Counted from the first letter of the stretch, positions 30,897 to 43,792 are shown. The stretch is DNA of 64,000 nucleotides from Microcebus murinus (GCF_040939455.1 NC_134120.1:59563501-59627500); one strand, 5' to 3'. The notes: generated by a model from the letters alone, not told the origin. Numbers and translations: made by a program.

Positions 30897-31009
30897 CTGT
30901 TTGTTGATCTTTAAGGGCCTTTAGTTTAAAACACTCTTTATATCAAGGAGTCATATTTTGGAGTGAAATTTTGTGAGCTCCTTCAAATTATATTCTCACA
31001 TTATACCTG

Positions 31010-31150
31010 TCTCAAATGCCTGGTTTTGGTATCATGCTATTATTTTGTAACATACAACCACTGGGGGAAGCTGGGTGAAGGGTACACACAACCTCTCTGC
31101 ACTACCTTGCACTTTCCTGCGAATCTATAATTATTTCAGAATAAAAGGAT
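31010..31150 (+). mobile_element. Ancient LINE-like 3' end fragment
   Basis: GAAGCTGGGTGAAGGGTACA and GAATCTATAATTATTTCAG then AATAAAAGG resemble an old LINE 3' terminus. Subfamily unknown. Confidence 0.35.
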
Positions 31151-31744
31151 TTTTTAGTAAGGTGATGGTATAAATGTTTAGGCACCAAACTATAAAGTTT
31201 TGTGGAAAAGAAATTGTTCTGGAACTTACCATCTTCTGTATGTCCTTGACAAGTAGATTCAGTGACAAGAGTGGAGCTTACAGAGATCTGTAGTACTGAC
31301 CATGCTGGGTCGTTTGCATTCTAAATCAATGACTATTCCAAACTATTAAGACAAATAATGTCTTCAACATGGTAGTTTTTAGTAGCAGGTAGATGGTTCT
31401 GTTGATTTTTTTTTTTTTAAGTATTTCACAAAGAATTGTCTGTGGGCATGGTGTGTGGGATTTCATCGTAGCGTAGCCTGTTTTTCTGGTAATGACACCT
31501 GGCTAGGGCTCTTCATGCTTTGCCTAGGGAGGGTGCTCTTTGTTTCACACTTTGAAACTCTGACTCACTCCCTTCGGCTGCTGGTGATTCATACACACGC
31601 TGCTCCTTCAGCATCACTCCTGGAAATGGGACTAATTTGGGCCCAGTTCTCATTCTGATGCGGGTGACTGGGCTATGGGTATTGGCAGCAGACCCAACAT
31701 TCACAAGAGATCCTTCCCAAGACATCTGAATGTTCAAATCTCAG

Positions 31745-31860
31745 GAAACCTCTCGTAATTTTCTGAATTTCGTTGGCTGTAAACAAGAACAGTGATACGT
31801 ATCCTCCAGGGTTGTTCCGAACGTTAAGTTTTGAAAGTTAAGTGAAATCTTGAATTAACT
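31745..31860 (+). mobile_element. MIR-like fragment
   Basis: TTGGCTGTAAACAAGAACAG and CCTCCAGGGTTGTTCCGA match the 3' half of MIR. Confidence 0.4.
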
Positions 31861-31904
31861 GAGAATTATAAGTTAATAATAATAATGGGAAGAAATCATA
31901 AGAA

Positions 31905-32085
31905 GTAAGCTGGGTGTGGTGGTGGTGCTTGTAGTCCCAGCTACTCAGGAGGCTGAGGCAGGAGGATTGCTTGAGCCCAGGAGTTTGAAGTTACAGTGAG
32001 CTGTGATGACGCCACTGCAGCATAGCCCAGGTGACAGAGTGAGACCCTATCTCAAAATAAATAAATAAATGAATAAAAATAAGAA
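31905..32085 (+). mobile_element. Old Alu right monomer
   Basis: AAGCTGGGTGTGGTGG to the (AAAT)n tail. Half-length. Confidence 0.8.
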
Positions 32086-32361
32086 GAAATTACTGGAAAT
32101 GAGTGTTTGGTGAGGCACACTAGGTAACTAATGACTTATCCCTATAGTACTTCAAATTTGTGCCTTTTCAAAGTAACAGGTTGCTACTTGACATGGCTTT
32201 CCTGTCCTCAAATTATTAAAACCTTGAACATTGCATGAAAATGGATCTACTTTACCTGAAGAGAGGGTCTTTTCCAACAAAAGTCAGGGTTTCTGAGGGT
32301 CCTCTGAGTATATATGCAGGGTACTGGAAAAGTTCATGGGAAAAAGAAAACAGCATGGTAT

Positions 32362-32700
32362 TTTTTTTTTTTTTCTTTTTTTTGAGACAGAGTCTCACTC
32401 TGTTGCCCCAGCTAGAGTGAGTGTCGTGGCGTCAGCCTAGCTCACAGCAACCTCAAACTCCTGGGCTCAAGCAATCCTCCTGCCTCAGCCTCCCGAGTAG
32501 CTGGGACTACAGGCATATGCCACCAGGTCCGGCTAATTTTTTCTATATATATATTAGTTGGCCAATTAATTTCTTTCTATTTATAGTAGAGACGGGGTCT
32601 CGCTCTTGCTCAGGCTGGTTTCGAACTCCTGACCTCGAGCAGTCCACCCACCTTGGCCTCCCAGAGTGCTAGGATTACAGGCATGAGCCACTGCCTGGCC
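32362..32700 (-). mobile_element. Alu, lemur type
   Basis: Target-site duplication AACAGCATGGTAT at 32349 and 32701. Confidence 0.95.
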
Positions 32701-33342
32701 AAACAGCATGGTATTAAGTTGAAATTTGCCAGTATTTAGTAATTGTTACCTTAGAAACTTCCAGTGTTATAGGTTTGAACTTCTGCTAAGTACCAGTAAA
32801 CAGCACCATGGAGTGCAGCCTGGGCATGGTTGGGGAGATGGTGGGCAGTTAATCCCATGCCAAAGCCTGAGAGAGGAAGGAGCCAAGCTCAGGGTTGTGA
32901 AGACCTGAGGGCAACCAGCAGCCATTGAAGGGCTTTAAGGAAAAGAATGACCCAATCAGATTTGTCCTTCAGCACCATCCTTGTGACCATGGCATGGAAT
33001 CTCGACAGGAGGCTTCCTATAATACTTTGTTAACACATAGCTGCCGGGTGAGTTGTGTTTAACTTACACTAGTTTTGAGCCCAGGGCCTTGTGAAGCATA
33101 TGTAACTACAGTTGGTTTGTGAAAATCTTACTTGGTGTTCTTATTGTTACAATTAATATTGACAGTTTAGTTGCATGTAACTCATGCACACACAACAATA
33201 AAAAATCAAATTTTCATTAAATTAGAAAGGATCATTTTGTTTTTGAAGTTTTTATTCTGTTGTTATAATCAAACACGTGGCCTCAAGGAAAAAAATTTTT
33301 TTTTCTGGTATGGTAGTCAATGTGTTAATTCAAGTGAGGTCA

Positions 33343-33925
33343 GGCATGGTGGCTCATGCCTGTAATCCCAGTGTTTTGGGAGGCTCAGGTGGGAGGATCA
33401 TTTGAGGCCAAGAATTGAAGACCATCTTGGGCAACATAGTAAGACCTCATTTCTGAAAGAAAAGAAAAACAAGAAAAATTAGCTGGGACTGTTTCTTTTT
33501 TTTTTGAGACAGTGTCTCACTCTGTTGCCCCAGCTAGAGTGAGTGCCGTGGCATCAGGCTAGCTCACAGCAACCTCAAACTCCTGAGCTCAAGCAATCCT
33601 CCTGCCTCAGCCTCCCGAGTAGCTGGGACTACAGGCATGTGCTGCCAGGTCCAGCTAATTTTTTCTATATATATATTAGTTGGCCAATTAATTTCTTTCT
33701 ATTTATAGTGGAGACGGGGTCTCGCTCTTGCTCAGGCTGGTTTCGAACTCCTGACCTCGAGCAGTGGTACACAACTTTAGTCACAGCTACTCAGGAGGCT
33801 GAGGTGGGAGGATCACTTGAGCCTGAGCCCAGGAGTCCTAGGCTGCAGTAAGCTCTGATCACACCACTGCACTGCAGCCTAGGTGACAGAGTGAGACTCG
33901 TCTCTAAAAAATTAAATTAAATTAA
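33343..33925. mobile_element. Plus-strand old Alu split by a minus-strand Alu
   Basis: Old Alu (+) 33343-33490 and about 33766-33925, with a 5'-truncated lemur-type Alu (-) between. The two elements are in opposite orientation. Confidence 0.88.
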
Positions 33926-35779
33926 ATGATTCAAGTGACAGAAATTGGTGTTGGTGGATGGAGAGAAGTGGGTGGGTTCAAGAAATGCTGGACTCTGTAG
34001 GACTTGGATACTGATTGGATGTGGGGAGTGAAGGAGGGGTAGCTGTCTGGTTTCTGCTTTATGTGGCTGGGTGGCTAGTAGAGTCATTCTCTGAGATAGG
34101 AACAGGGGAAAAGAAGATAGGACTAGGGAGAAGCTGGCATGAACTTTGGACAGATTTCATCTGAAATATCTGTATCTACTCAAGCAGAGGCGTGCTAGGT
34201 AAGTCTTTGGACAGGCATGAGTCAGGAGCTCTGCAGAGGTGGGTGGGTTAGATACAGAAACACTCGCTGAGTGCCAGGCACTGTCCGAAGTGCTGGGTTC
34301 TCTGCTCTTCATCCTAATTGGGGAGCTGGGCTCATTCAACTTAGTCTCTTCTATGGGGAAACCAACAAGGAAGTCTGTGGGCACGAGTAGGTGATGGTGA
34401 GTGACTGAGGGGATCAGCCACCTGAGTTGTGCGATGCGTCGCCATCCAGGAAGGGTCAGAGGGGAAAGCAGCTTTCTGGGCAAAGGAGCACAGGAATGAG
34501 CAGGTGCTCTAAGGGGCCGTGTGGCCAGCATGGAATACAGTGTGGAGAGTGGTGAAAGGAGCTTGGACTGGGTGGGAATCAATATTTGGTCCCGGGGGCA
34601 GCTGGGTTTATTCTGAGCTGTTCACTCGTAGGAGTTTGAAGACATGGGAATGGGTGGAAAATCTCAGGGAGAGAGCATAGAGTGAAAAGGGGAGAAGACT
34701 TCGATATTTAATCGAAGGGCAAGAGTACAGGAGACTTCTCAAAGGAAACTGAGAAGAAACAACCAGAAAAGTAAAAGAGAAAGCAAGAGAATGTTTTAGA
34801 GAAATGTGAGGAAAGAGAGCGTTAAAGATGGAAGAAATTAATTAAGTGCCAGATGGTGGAGGGAGAGGGAGAGTGGGAAAGGAAGGACTGAACACGTGAC
34901 CTGCATGTGATAGCATGAAGAACATTGCTGACCTTCAGAGAATGTAGCCCTCCTCAGCATCTCTCTCCTTCCCAGATTGGTGAGCGAGGTGACCCACATT
35001 GCAGTAGACCAAGGCGCTGGCTTGCAGGGGTGGTGAGATGTGGTACCTGGCTAATAAGGAGGGTGACAGAAGAAGCAAAGAAGAATGGGAAGGAGAAGCA
35101 AGTTTCCCAGTGAGGAAGGGCAGGAAGCAGCGGTAGCTGCCCCAGTTTACTACCTGTGCATAAGAAGCACTGATGAGAGAGTCACACCTGTCTCCGACAG
35201 CCACATCTGCTAACTCAGAGTGGAAGAGTGTAGGTGCTGTCATTCTTAGGTGAGTTTGACCACAGAGCACCCTGGGATTGCAGTGGTGGGTGGTTGAAGA
35301 AAGAGGAAGTGGAGACTGGGCGAAGGACCCTCCTGTCAGGCTAGTGCGTTCCACAAGGTGTGACTAGCTCCAGTTTGATTCAGAGCAGTGTCAACATCCT
35401 GGAGCCTTTCCCAGAGCAGAAGATGGGGGTGGCACCTGGAGGCGGAGGCCTCCCAGGAGGGAGCAGGCACTGGCCAGTGGGAGTCAGGCTACAGTGTCCT
35501 TGGTGGAAGGCGAACTCAGTGAGCACACACCGTTCTCCAGCAGACCGCGAACATCTGATTGCACTCTCTCCCAGGACTAGGTCTCCTGGAGCCCCGTGCA
35601 CGGAGAGCATTCTGTATCTGCAGCAGGAGCCTCTGGGCTTAGTGCCCAGAAGTACCAGATAGGATGAGAACAGGCTCGTGTGTTTATTATTTTTATTTTT
35701 TCATGTATTTATTTATGGCAGCCAGTCTTATATTGCTTTATAGCATCTTGTGTGTTTGTTTTTACATAACTTTTAATCT

Positions 35780-35895
35780 ATTCAGACTGTTTTCCCACCT
35801 CTATTGGAGCTTAGGCTCAAAGGCTTACTCAGTTTTGCCTTCCTCTGCAGTGCCCTGCACATATCAGGCACTCTGCAAATGCTCAAGGCTAAACA
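35780..35895 (-). mobile_element. L2-like fragment
   Basis: GCACATATCAGGCACTCTG with CAAATGCTCAAGG resembles the reverse-oriented L2 tail. Confidence 0.4.
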
Positions 35896-37149
35896 ATCTT
35901 TCCAGGACCACCATATTCCACAACCCCCATTCCTGCCTATGTCATTCTAGTTAAATTTTGTGAGGAGTTGAGAAAACGGCTCAGTGTTTCCTTTGGCTAA
36001 AAGCAATTGGTATTGCAAAATTGAGTTCTTACTCTGGAACTTGTCTGCAGCTGTTTGCATGTGGATAATGAAAGAGTGAGTGGTAGCTTTTATAATTGTT
36101 AGGGCAGAGGATTCTGTTTCTAATCTGGGATGACCAGCTGACTCATCAAGTACCTTGACCCCTTAGGTTCCATCTTTCCCCTTAGGAAAATGGAAAACTG
36201 AGCTCCCAGGTTTGCAGACAGCCCAGACCTGGCACTGTGGAGCAAAAGGAAATAATAGAAAAAACAAAAATCCAAGAAATGTTAGCTTATTTTTATTTTT
36301 TCTGACCTTAAATAGGTATGATTTTACCTTCCCCAAAGGAAAACTTTTCAAACAATGGCTTTTATAAAGGGTTCATTTTAGGAGTATTGTTCAAGTCCCC
36401 TTTCCCTCTAGGTGGCAGTAGGAAGCAAAATAATCTACATGAAAGTAAAGTCCTGTTTTGAATTGGGGCCTAGGATTGAGATACCTACCTCTGCCCTACA
36501 GTTACATTTGTCAGGCATTCCTAAGGTTTTTTTCAAACCAACTTAGACACCCATATATGGATTTAAAGAAATACTGACTCAGCTAGGATTTGTGGAGCAC
36601 TGGTCAGTCAGCTTTAACAGTTAAGGGGGAAAAACAAATGGGAGCATTGGAATTGGGACTTTGAGGTTGAGAAAATGGTCCTCTTTGGTGTCCAGTGGGT
36701 AGTTTGCTGCTGAGAGCTGGTGCCCACGGAGTCGCCTTGGGCAGGACGCCCAGGCTAGAGCACCTCTGCACTCTGCTGCTAGGTTGGGCGTGGTGGTCGG
36801 GATGGCCCTTCTCTGCAACAGGAGTAACAGCACAGAGTGCTGACTCCTCAGAAATCTCTTAAAGATAATAATTAAAGCTGTTATTTGGGACATTTTTAAA
36901 TAACACACTAGAGATGTTTAGTGTTAGGAGGGAGGATGATATTGGGGATGGGGAATGAAATGCAAGAATGTAATACAGGTAAAACATAGGAAAGGAACAG
37001 TACATGTTTATAGGGCCGAGCAAAGGCACCTCTTTTGGGCAGTGGAGGAGTCAAATCCTGACAACTGAACACGAGGCTGGGGAAATAGCAGAAAGATACC
37101 ATCTCTCTCCTCCCCCTCCTACCTCTGTCGTGTTCTCATCATGAAATAT

Positions 37150-37320
37150 CTGCCCCAGAACTCTGAGGGTACTCATTAATATACTGTTCTTGTTCTGTAG
37201 TCACGCCCCTTGTCCTAGAAGACTGGGAGCCCATGAGAGCAGGAACCACCTTATTCCTCTTTACGTGCCCCACAGCACTTGTCTCTGGCACAAGGTGGAC
37301 TCTTAATAAGGTTAGCCGAA
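37150..37320 (-). mobile_element. L2-like fragment
   Basis: CTGGGAGCCCATGAGAGCAG and GCACTTGTCTCTGGCACAAG resemble reverse-oriented L2. Confidence 0.45.
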
Positions 37321-37644
37321 GGCATCTAGTTGGGGAGAAAATGGAAAGCAGAGAATCATGGTGCCAGACTAAACATTGTGTTCACATGCACGGTTTTGGT
37401 AAGAAGTGGCCAGGTCTACAAGGGTGGTGGTTGGGAGCAGGGGAGTGGATTGATGGGGAGGAAAGTGGGACAAGAGCTGAGGGGCAGTCGCCTGCATGAC
37501 ATGTGAGGGAGCAGCCCAGCCTGGAGAGAAGAGCTGGGCCCGAGAAGGGCGTGAACACCAGCCTGTGTGGCTATATGGATGCATGGTGCTATGGTCAGCC
37601 CCCACCAAGACCTGAGGGAGAAACCTTACTCGTCAGGGCTCCTT

Positions 37645-37935
37645 CAGTTGACAGCAACAGAAATTCAAGTTAAACTGGCTTAACACAGGAAGGAATTTAT
37701 TAATTGACATAAGTAGAAAGTCTAGGGGGTAGCCGGTCTCAGGTACACCTAGATCCAGGGCTCAATGACATACTCAAAAATGTATGTGTATCCTTTGGCC
37801 CTTTTTCATTGGTTCCATCCCCAGGCAAACCCTCAGACGAGGTGACTGTGGGCAGCATCAGGCTTATATCCTGCAGAAAGAGAGGACTGCAGAGGTCCAG
37901 GGACTGACACCTCAGTTCCCCAGGGCTGACCTAGA
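37645..37935. repeat. Unclassified old interspersed repeat
   Basis: AGAAATTCAAGTTAAACTGG, GGAAGGAATTTATTAATTG and CACCTAGATCCAGGGCTCAA form a pattern I recognise as a dispersed mammalian repeat, but I cannot name the family. It ends about 200 bases before exon 2. Confidence 0.4.
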
Positions 37936-38136
37936 CATCAGTTCTGCCCAGTGCAGAGCTGGTGAGAGGCAGCGTTGTCGGGTACAGAGGTGTCTTCCCA
38001 GAAGAGGGGGTGAGCCTTGAGCTGGCAGCCCCCAGGAGCACTGCAGGGCACAGGCCCCCGGCTTTCGTCACTGCTACAGGCAGGGAGGCCTCACGCGTGG
38101 GGTGTACCTACATGTCTCTTTTTCATTGTTCTTCAG

Positions 38137-39552
38137 CATCTTCCTGATACGGTGAAGAGGAATCTTGACAGCGCTGCCTCCCCTCAGAATGGCGATCAAC
38201 AGAATGGCTATGGAGAACTCTTCCCTGGGCATAAGAAGACCCGCCGGGAGGCCCCTCTGGCAGGAGCCATCACTTCCAATGGACTGCCTCCAGCCTCCCC
38301 GTGTGGGCAGCCTGGCAAGCCTCCTGGAGGAGAGGCCTTGCAGTCCAGCGGGAAGCACTCTCTGGGGCTGGACTCTGTCAACAAAACATGTCTGGCTGAC
38401 TCAAACCTCCACTCGAATGGTGGGAATAACCCAAGTGAGTCATTTGCTCTGAGCCTGAGTAAAGAACTGAAGCAGGAACCTGTCGATGACCTGCCTTGCA
38501 TGATTGCTGGGGCTGGAGGCTCCATATCGCAAAGCAACCTCATGCCTGACCTCAACCTGAACGAGCAGGAGTGGAAGGAGCTCATCGAGGAGCTGAACAG
38601 GTCAGTGCCTGATGAAGACATGAAGGACCTATTTAATGAGGACTTTGAGGAGAAGAAGGACCCAGAGTCTTCTGGTTCTGCCACACAAACCCCCTTGGCA
38701 CAGGACATTAATATTAAGACGGAATTCTCTCCAGCAGCCTTTGAGCAAGAACAGTTAGGCTCTCCACAAGTGAGGGCTGGGTCTGCAGGACAGACCTTTA
38801 TGGGGCCTCCATCTGCCCCTGTGAACACAGATTCTCCCAGCCTGGGAGGCTCTCAGACCCTGTTCCACACCTCTGGTCAGCCTGGGGCAGACAATACCAG
38901 TCCAAACCTGATGCCGGCATCAGCCCAAGCCCAGAATACACAAAGAGCCCTCGCGAGTGTAGTGTTGCCTACCCAGAGTCCAGGAGGGGCCTCGGAGCTG
39001 TCTTCCGCCCACCAGCTCCAGCAGATCGCTGCCAAGCAGAAGCGTGAGCAAATGCTCCAGAACCCACAGCAGGCTGCCCCAGCACCAGCCCCCAGCCAGA
39101 TGTCCACATGGCAGCAGACGGGGCCCTCCCATAGTCCCTTAGATGTCCCTTACCCCATGGAGAACCCTGCCAGCCCTCCTGGCTATAAGCAAGACTTCAC
39201 TAACTCCAAATTGCTCATGATGTCTAGTGTGAACAAGAGTTCCCCTCGGCCTGGAGGACCCTACCTCCAGCCCAGCCATGTGAACCTGCTGAGTCACCAG
39301 CCACCAAGTAGCTTGAATCAGAACTCTGTGAATAACCCAGGGTCAGTGCTGGACTATGGCAATACAAAACCCCTTTCTCATTACAAAGCAGACTGTGGGC
39401 AAGGCAGCCCCGGGTCTGGCCCGAGCAAGCCAGCCCTGGCGGCTTATCTTCCCCAGCAGCTGTCCCATCTGAGCAGTGAGCAAAGCCCCTTGTTTCTGAT
39501 GAAACCAAAGCCAGGAAGTATGCCCTTCCGATCACTAGTTCCGCCTGGCCAG
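38137..39552 (+). CDS. MAML1: MAML1 exon 2 (partial CDS, residues ~106-577)
   Basis: Mastermind-like 1 is the nuclear co-activator that docks on the CSL-Notch intracellular domain complex and recruits CBP/p300. This exon gives 472 codons in phase 0, from HLPDTVKRNLDS to FRSLVPPGQ. The acceptor is a pyrimidine tract ending TTCTTCAG and the donor is CAG|GTAAGT. It carries the basic KKTRR patch, the acidic motif starting LNLNEQEWKELIEELN (from 38551) in the region known to bind p300, and two psi-K-x-E sumoylation motifs. These are LKQE (Lys codon 38470-38472) and IKTE (38716-38718); by alignment they match human K217 and K299. The protein is low in complexity and rich in Ser, Pro, Gln and Asn, as expected for the family. 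The frame stays open upstream to 38017, but that part is intronic and does not match MAML1. A KKR in my recollection of the human protein reads KTC here. Confidence 0.97.
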
Positions 39553-41715
39553 GTAAGTATGTGGCTTCCTTTTCTGTCACTGCTGCAGATACTTTAGTGA
39601 GGTTACTCGCTAAGTTGGATGTAAATTGTCCAAAGTAGTCATGGGAACAGAGAGAGGAGGAGCAGCTGCTGTCCTGTGACTCCTCTGGGAGTGAAAATTT
39701 ATAAAATAAACCCGGGTTGATTCTTAAGAAACAAAAATAGAGTAAAATTCCCTAGTGTAATTGGATTTTAAATGCATAAACATCTGAAAAATCACCTGCA
39801 TTTAGTTCCAGTGTCTCTTTCATTCCATAGGATTTAAATTAAGTCATTTGTAGCTGTACTTTTACAGGTAAAGATCACATTCAGTGTGCTTCTTAGAGGT
39901 TTTGGTTTTTTGCCACCTTTCAGATCTCTATGTTCAAAATCCCTTAGTTTTTTGTATGCTTATTACATTTTAGGTTTGTGCTGCTTCCCAGCACATCTAA
40001 ACCCTGTAGTTATTTAGTCATGATGCTCAAGCTGAGCAGAATCACATGGCTCTGCAGGGGAGAAATAGCCCTGTGGGCTGCCTCCCATTTCTCACTACTG
40101 TATGTAGGCCTGCAGTGGATACCTTTGTGTATGTATCTTTTGTATTTGTAGTAAACTCTAAAATTTTAAAAATCAAAAATTTTACAGTCCAATGATGGTA
40201 GTATCTTGAGGAAATCGACACACTCCTATATTGGTGAGCATATAGAACTGGGCACACTGCTTTTGGGAAGTAATTGGCATTATGTGTTCTTCATAAGCCA
40301 CAAAAATGTCCATAAATATTGACATATTCTACCCCCTGCAAGTTGGTCTAAAGAAATAATCCAGAGCAAAAAAGTTATATATGAGATATTCATTGCATGA
40401 TTATTTCTAATAGCCAAAACCTGGAAGCAGTTTAAGCATCTCCCAATAGGAGAATCCATGTATAAATATTGATACTTCCACTTATTTCAGCCATTAAAAT
40501 GTTACACAGCCATGAAACACAACCTTAGCAAAGGCAAAGCACCGCAGTGATAAATGTTGTTTGAGTAGTGCTTTGCGCTGTACTCTCAGTAGTCCTTAAG
40601 CTTCTGGTGACTGGAATAAAATCACACCACAGAATCTAAGATTAGAATCTTGAGAAGATTAAATATACAAACGAATATGAACTGGAAAGAAACTGAAAAA
40701 TTTGAACTTGTTTAAATAATAATTGCTTTTTGCCTTCTTCCTGTGCTTGGTTTTCCTGTTTTCTTTTATTTATTTATTTTTTTTTTTTGAGACAGAGTCT
40801 CACTTTGTTGTCCAGGCTAGAGTGCCGTGGCGTCAGCCTAGCTCACAGCAACCTCAAACTCCTGGGTTCAAGCAATCCTGCTGTCTCAGCCTCCCGAGTA
40901 GCTGGGACTACAGGCATGCGCCACTATGCCCGGCTAATTTTTTTTTATATATATATCAGTTGGCCAATTAATTTCTTTCTGTTTATAGTAGAGACGGGGT
41001 CTCGCTCTTGCTCAGGCTGGTTTTGAACTCCTGACCTTGAGCAATCCGCCCGCCTCGGCCTCCCAAGAGCTAGGATTACAGGCGTGAGCCACAGCGCCCG
41101 GCCTCCGTTTTCTTTTAAATGTAAGTTATGATGTTGAATAATATTGTGGTAGCCTTGGCTATGACTCTTCACTTCAGTTCTCATTGATACTCTGTATTTT
41201 TTGAGCTTGGGTATCTGACAAAAGCTAAGCAGTCTCTTCCCGGTGAAATGCTTGTACACAAGCGGACAGACGTCCATTTTCAGGCAGTTCATGAACAGCC
41301 CCAAACCCAAAGTTCACACACATGGAATGGTGTGTCTCTGTCAACTAAAGCCCTCTTCAGAGTGTTCTTCTGTGGGTCCCCTCCTCATTCAGACATTCTG
41401 ATAAGCCTCAGTTGCTTACTGGAACTGTCTTGTGCAAGTATGAGAGCTTAAATATTTTTAATGTAAAATCACATTTTTGCCGCTGATGAATCATAGTTGA
41501 GCAAGGCTAACGTGTGGAGTGGTTGTTCATTGCTAAATGCCTGCGTGCTCAGGTGTTACTGCTCTGGCTGCGCCCTAACCCTGTGAGATGGTGGTGGTTG
41601 GGGTCAGCAGAGGCTTGGCTTCAAGAGAGTGAGCCTTGAATGAGGCTTTCACTGGGTGGGGCATATCTGGTCTGATCAGAGCGTAGAGACTTCACTGGCT
41701 CCCCTGTGTTGACAG
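39553..41715 (+). other. MAML1: MAML1 intron 2
   Basis: GTAAGT donor after 39552 and GACAG acceptor before 41716. It contains one minus-strand Alu (40775-41103). The rest is AT-rich sequence in which I recognise nothing else. Confidence 0.92.
40775..41103 (-). mobile_element. Alu, lemur type, MAML1 intron 2
   Basis: Minus strand, hence antisense to MAML1. Flanks share GTTTTCTTTTA. Confidence 0.93.
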
Positions 41716-41955
41716 GAGCAGAACCCTTCCAGTGTCCCTGTACCAGCCCCGGCCGCCAGTGTTGGGACCCAGCCGCCTGCTGTGTCCGTGGCCAGCTCTC
41801 ACAACAGCCCCCCCTATCTCAGCAGCCAGCAGCAGGCGGCTGTGATGAAGCAGCATCAGATGCTTTTGGACCAGCAGAAACAGAGGGAGCAGCAGCAAAA
41901 GCATTTGCAGCAACAGCAGTTCCTTCAAAGGCAACAGCACCTTCTGGCAGAACAG
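41716..41955 (+). CDS. MAML1: MAML1 exon 3 (glutamine-rich segment)
   Basis: Eighty codons in phase 0, from EQNPSSVPVPAP to QRQQHLLAEQ. The acceptor is TTGACAG and the donor CAG|GTAAAAAG, a weaker match than the other donors. The segment is the glutamine-rich part of the C-terminal transactivation region (QQQ, KQREQQQKHLQQQQ), encoded by mixed CAG/CAA codons rather than a pure CAG tract, so it is not an obvious expansion-prone repeat. Length matches the human exon as I recall it, with a few substitutions near the start. Both boundaries are phase 0, so skipping the exon would keep the frame. Confidence 0.95.
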
Positions 41956-42496
41956 GTAAAAAGAAAACCGTCCCACTCCCTACCTTCACCTGCTTCCTGC
42001 GTCACTGTTTTAGTCACAAGCTCCACTCGTGCATATAGATTTGCACTGATTTTGTAGGCCTGGTGTTAGAGTACTTTGCTCTTTAAAAACTCCTTTCCAG
42101 GAGTGTGCATGTCTCAGACAGAGGTGGCCTATGTCATTAGCTGCTGTGTGTTACTTAGTGGGGTTTTATGAAGGTAGAATGTGTTCACATAAGGGGCATT
42201 TTCCCATGTTGCTAGTTGGCAGCTTCCAAACCACTGAGCTCACTTGTCCATCCATCTGCTGTGGGTCCCAGCTTTGCTGTGAGTACAGTTTGTCATAAGC
42301 CAGAGCATGAAGAGTGAAGATGTCCTTGAGGTTCTAGGATCAGGACACATAGTTCACTCAGTCACCAAGTGTAGTGTGCAGGCACAAAGGGTAACAAGTG
42401 TGAGTTCACAGGATTTTAAATTGCACCTTAAGACACAAGAACTAGCTCCAGAGAGTAAAGTTGATTCAGGATGATCACTGCCTTAGTTTTGCCATT

Positions 42497-43590
42497 TAGA
42501 AAAATAACAGCTTTATTGGGATATAATTCACATAACATTTTAAGCAAACAATTCAGTGGTTTTTAGTGTGTTTGCAGAGTTGTACAGCCATCACCAGAGT
42601 CCATTGTCTAATCTTTACATCACCCACAAACAAACCCCATACCTGTGAGCAGCCATTCTCCCACCCTCTAGCCTCCCCAGCCCTAGGCAACAGCTAGCCT
42701 ACCTTCTGTCTCTACAGACTTGCCTGTTCGGGACATTTCGTATGACTGTTTTCAAGATACAGCCATGTGCTGCATATCAGTACTTCATTCGTCTTTGTAG
42801 CTGAATAGGATTCCATTGTATGGATATGCTATATTTTATTCATTCATCTATTGAGGAACATTTGGGTTGTTTCTACTTTTTGGTTGTTATGAATAATGCT
42901 GCTGTGAGAATTCACATACAAGTTTTCATGTGAACATGTTTTCATTTATCTTGGATATATACCTAGGGGTGCAGTTGCTGGGTCACGTGGTAATTCTTTT
43001 TTTTATTTTTTTGTTTTTTGAAACAGAGTTTCACTCTGTTTCCCAGGCTAGAGTGCCGTGGCATCAGCCTAGCTCACAGCAACCTCAAACTCCTAGGCTC
43101 ACGAGATCCTACTGCTTCAGCCTCCTGAGTAGCTGGGACTACAGGCATGTGCCACCATGCCCGGCTAATTTTTTTCTATATATTTTTAGCTGGCCAATTA
43201 ATTTCTTTCTATTTTTTTTTTTTTTTTTTTTTTAGTAGAGACAGGATCTCGTTCTTGCTCAGGCTGGTTTCGAACTCCTGACCTTGAGCGATCCTCCCAC
43301 CTCGGCCTCCCAGAGTGCTAGGATTACAGGCGTGAGCCACCGCGCCCGGCCATGATGTGGTAATTCTTACGTTTAACCTTTGGAGGGACTGCCAGAGTGT
43401 TCTCTGTAGTGGCTGTACCATTTTACATTCCCACCAGCAGTGTATGAGGGTGCTGGTCTCTCCACATTCTCACCAGTGCTTGTTAACAGCTGAGTTTTGA
43501 TTCTAGCCATCCTGGTAGGTGTGAAGTGGGATCTCATCATGGCTTTGTTTTCATTTGCCTTATCTGCCCTCCATTATTTCAAACTGATAG
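42497..43590 (-). mobile_element. L1 3' end, minus strand, in MAML1 intron 3
   Basis: AGCTTTATTGGGATATAATT, GAATAATGCTGCTGTGAG and CATTCCCACCAGCAGTGTA are reverse-oriented L1M 3' end. It is split by an Alu at 42996-43351 with target-site duplication GTGGTAATTCTT. Confidence 0.8.
42996..43351 (-). mobile_element. Alu, lemur type, MAML1 intron 3
   Basis: Target-site duplication GTGGTAATTCTT. It carries a second, internal poly(T) (about 22 T's from 43213). Confidence 0.94.
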
Positions 43591-43792
43591 GCCTACCTTT
43601 TTTCTTATTCATTGTTCCTTAGATCTGTTTCATACTATTTATTAAAACCCCCAAAGTAAAATCATTAGCACTATTTCCACAGGAGCCCATTTGAGAGTGA
43701 CACACTGGGACAATTTACTTTTCTCTGGCCTAACTCTGTTTGGTTTTGTTTTATGTGGGCTTCGCTATTTTGTTGTTCTTGGCGTTTTCTAG

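Larger units (their letters stand above)
41956..43792 (+). other. MAML1: MAML1 intron 3
   Basis: GTAAAA donor and TTTTCTAG acceptor. Its 3' two-thirds is an old L1 3' end on the minus strand (42497-43590), split by a minus-strand Alu. Between 41956 and 42490 I see nothing recognisable. Confidence 0.9.

Noticed and set aside
34157..35354. Two minus-strand ORFs of about 140 codons
   Set aside because: No recognisable domain, splice context or family; the region has overlapping frames on both strands.
38017..38136. In-frame upstream extension of MAML1 exon 2 with an ATG
   Set aside because: It precedes a good pyrimidine tract and CAG acceptor and does not match MAML1. It is intronic and open by chance.
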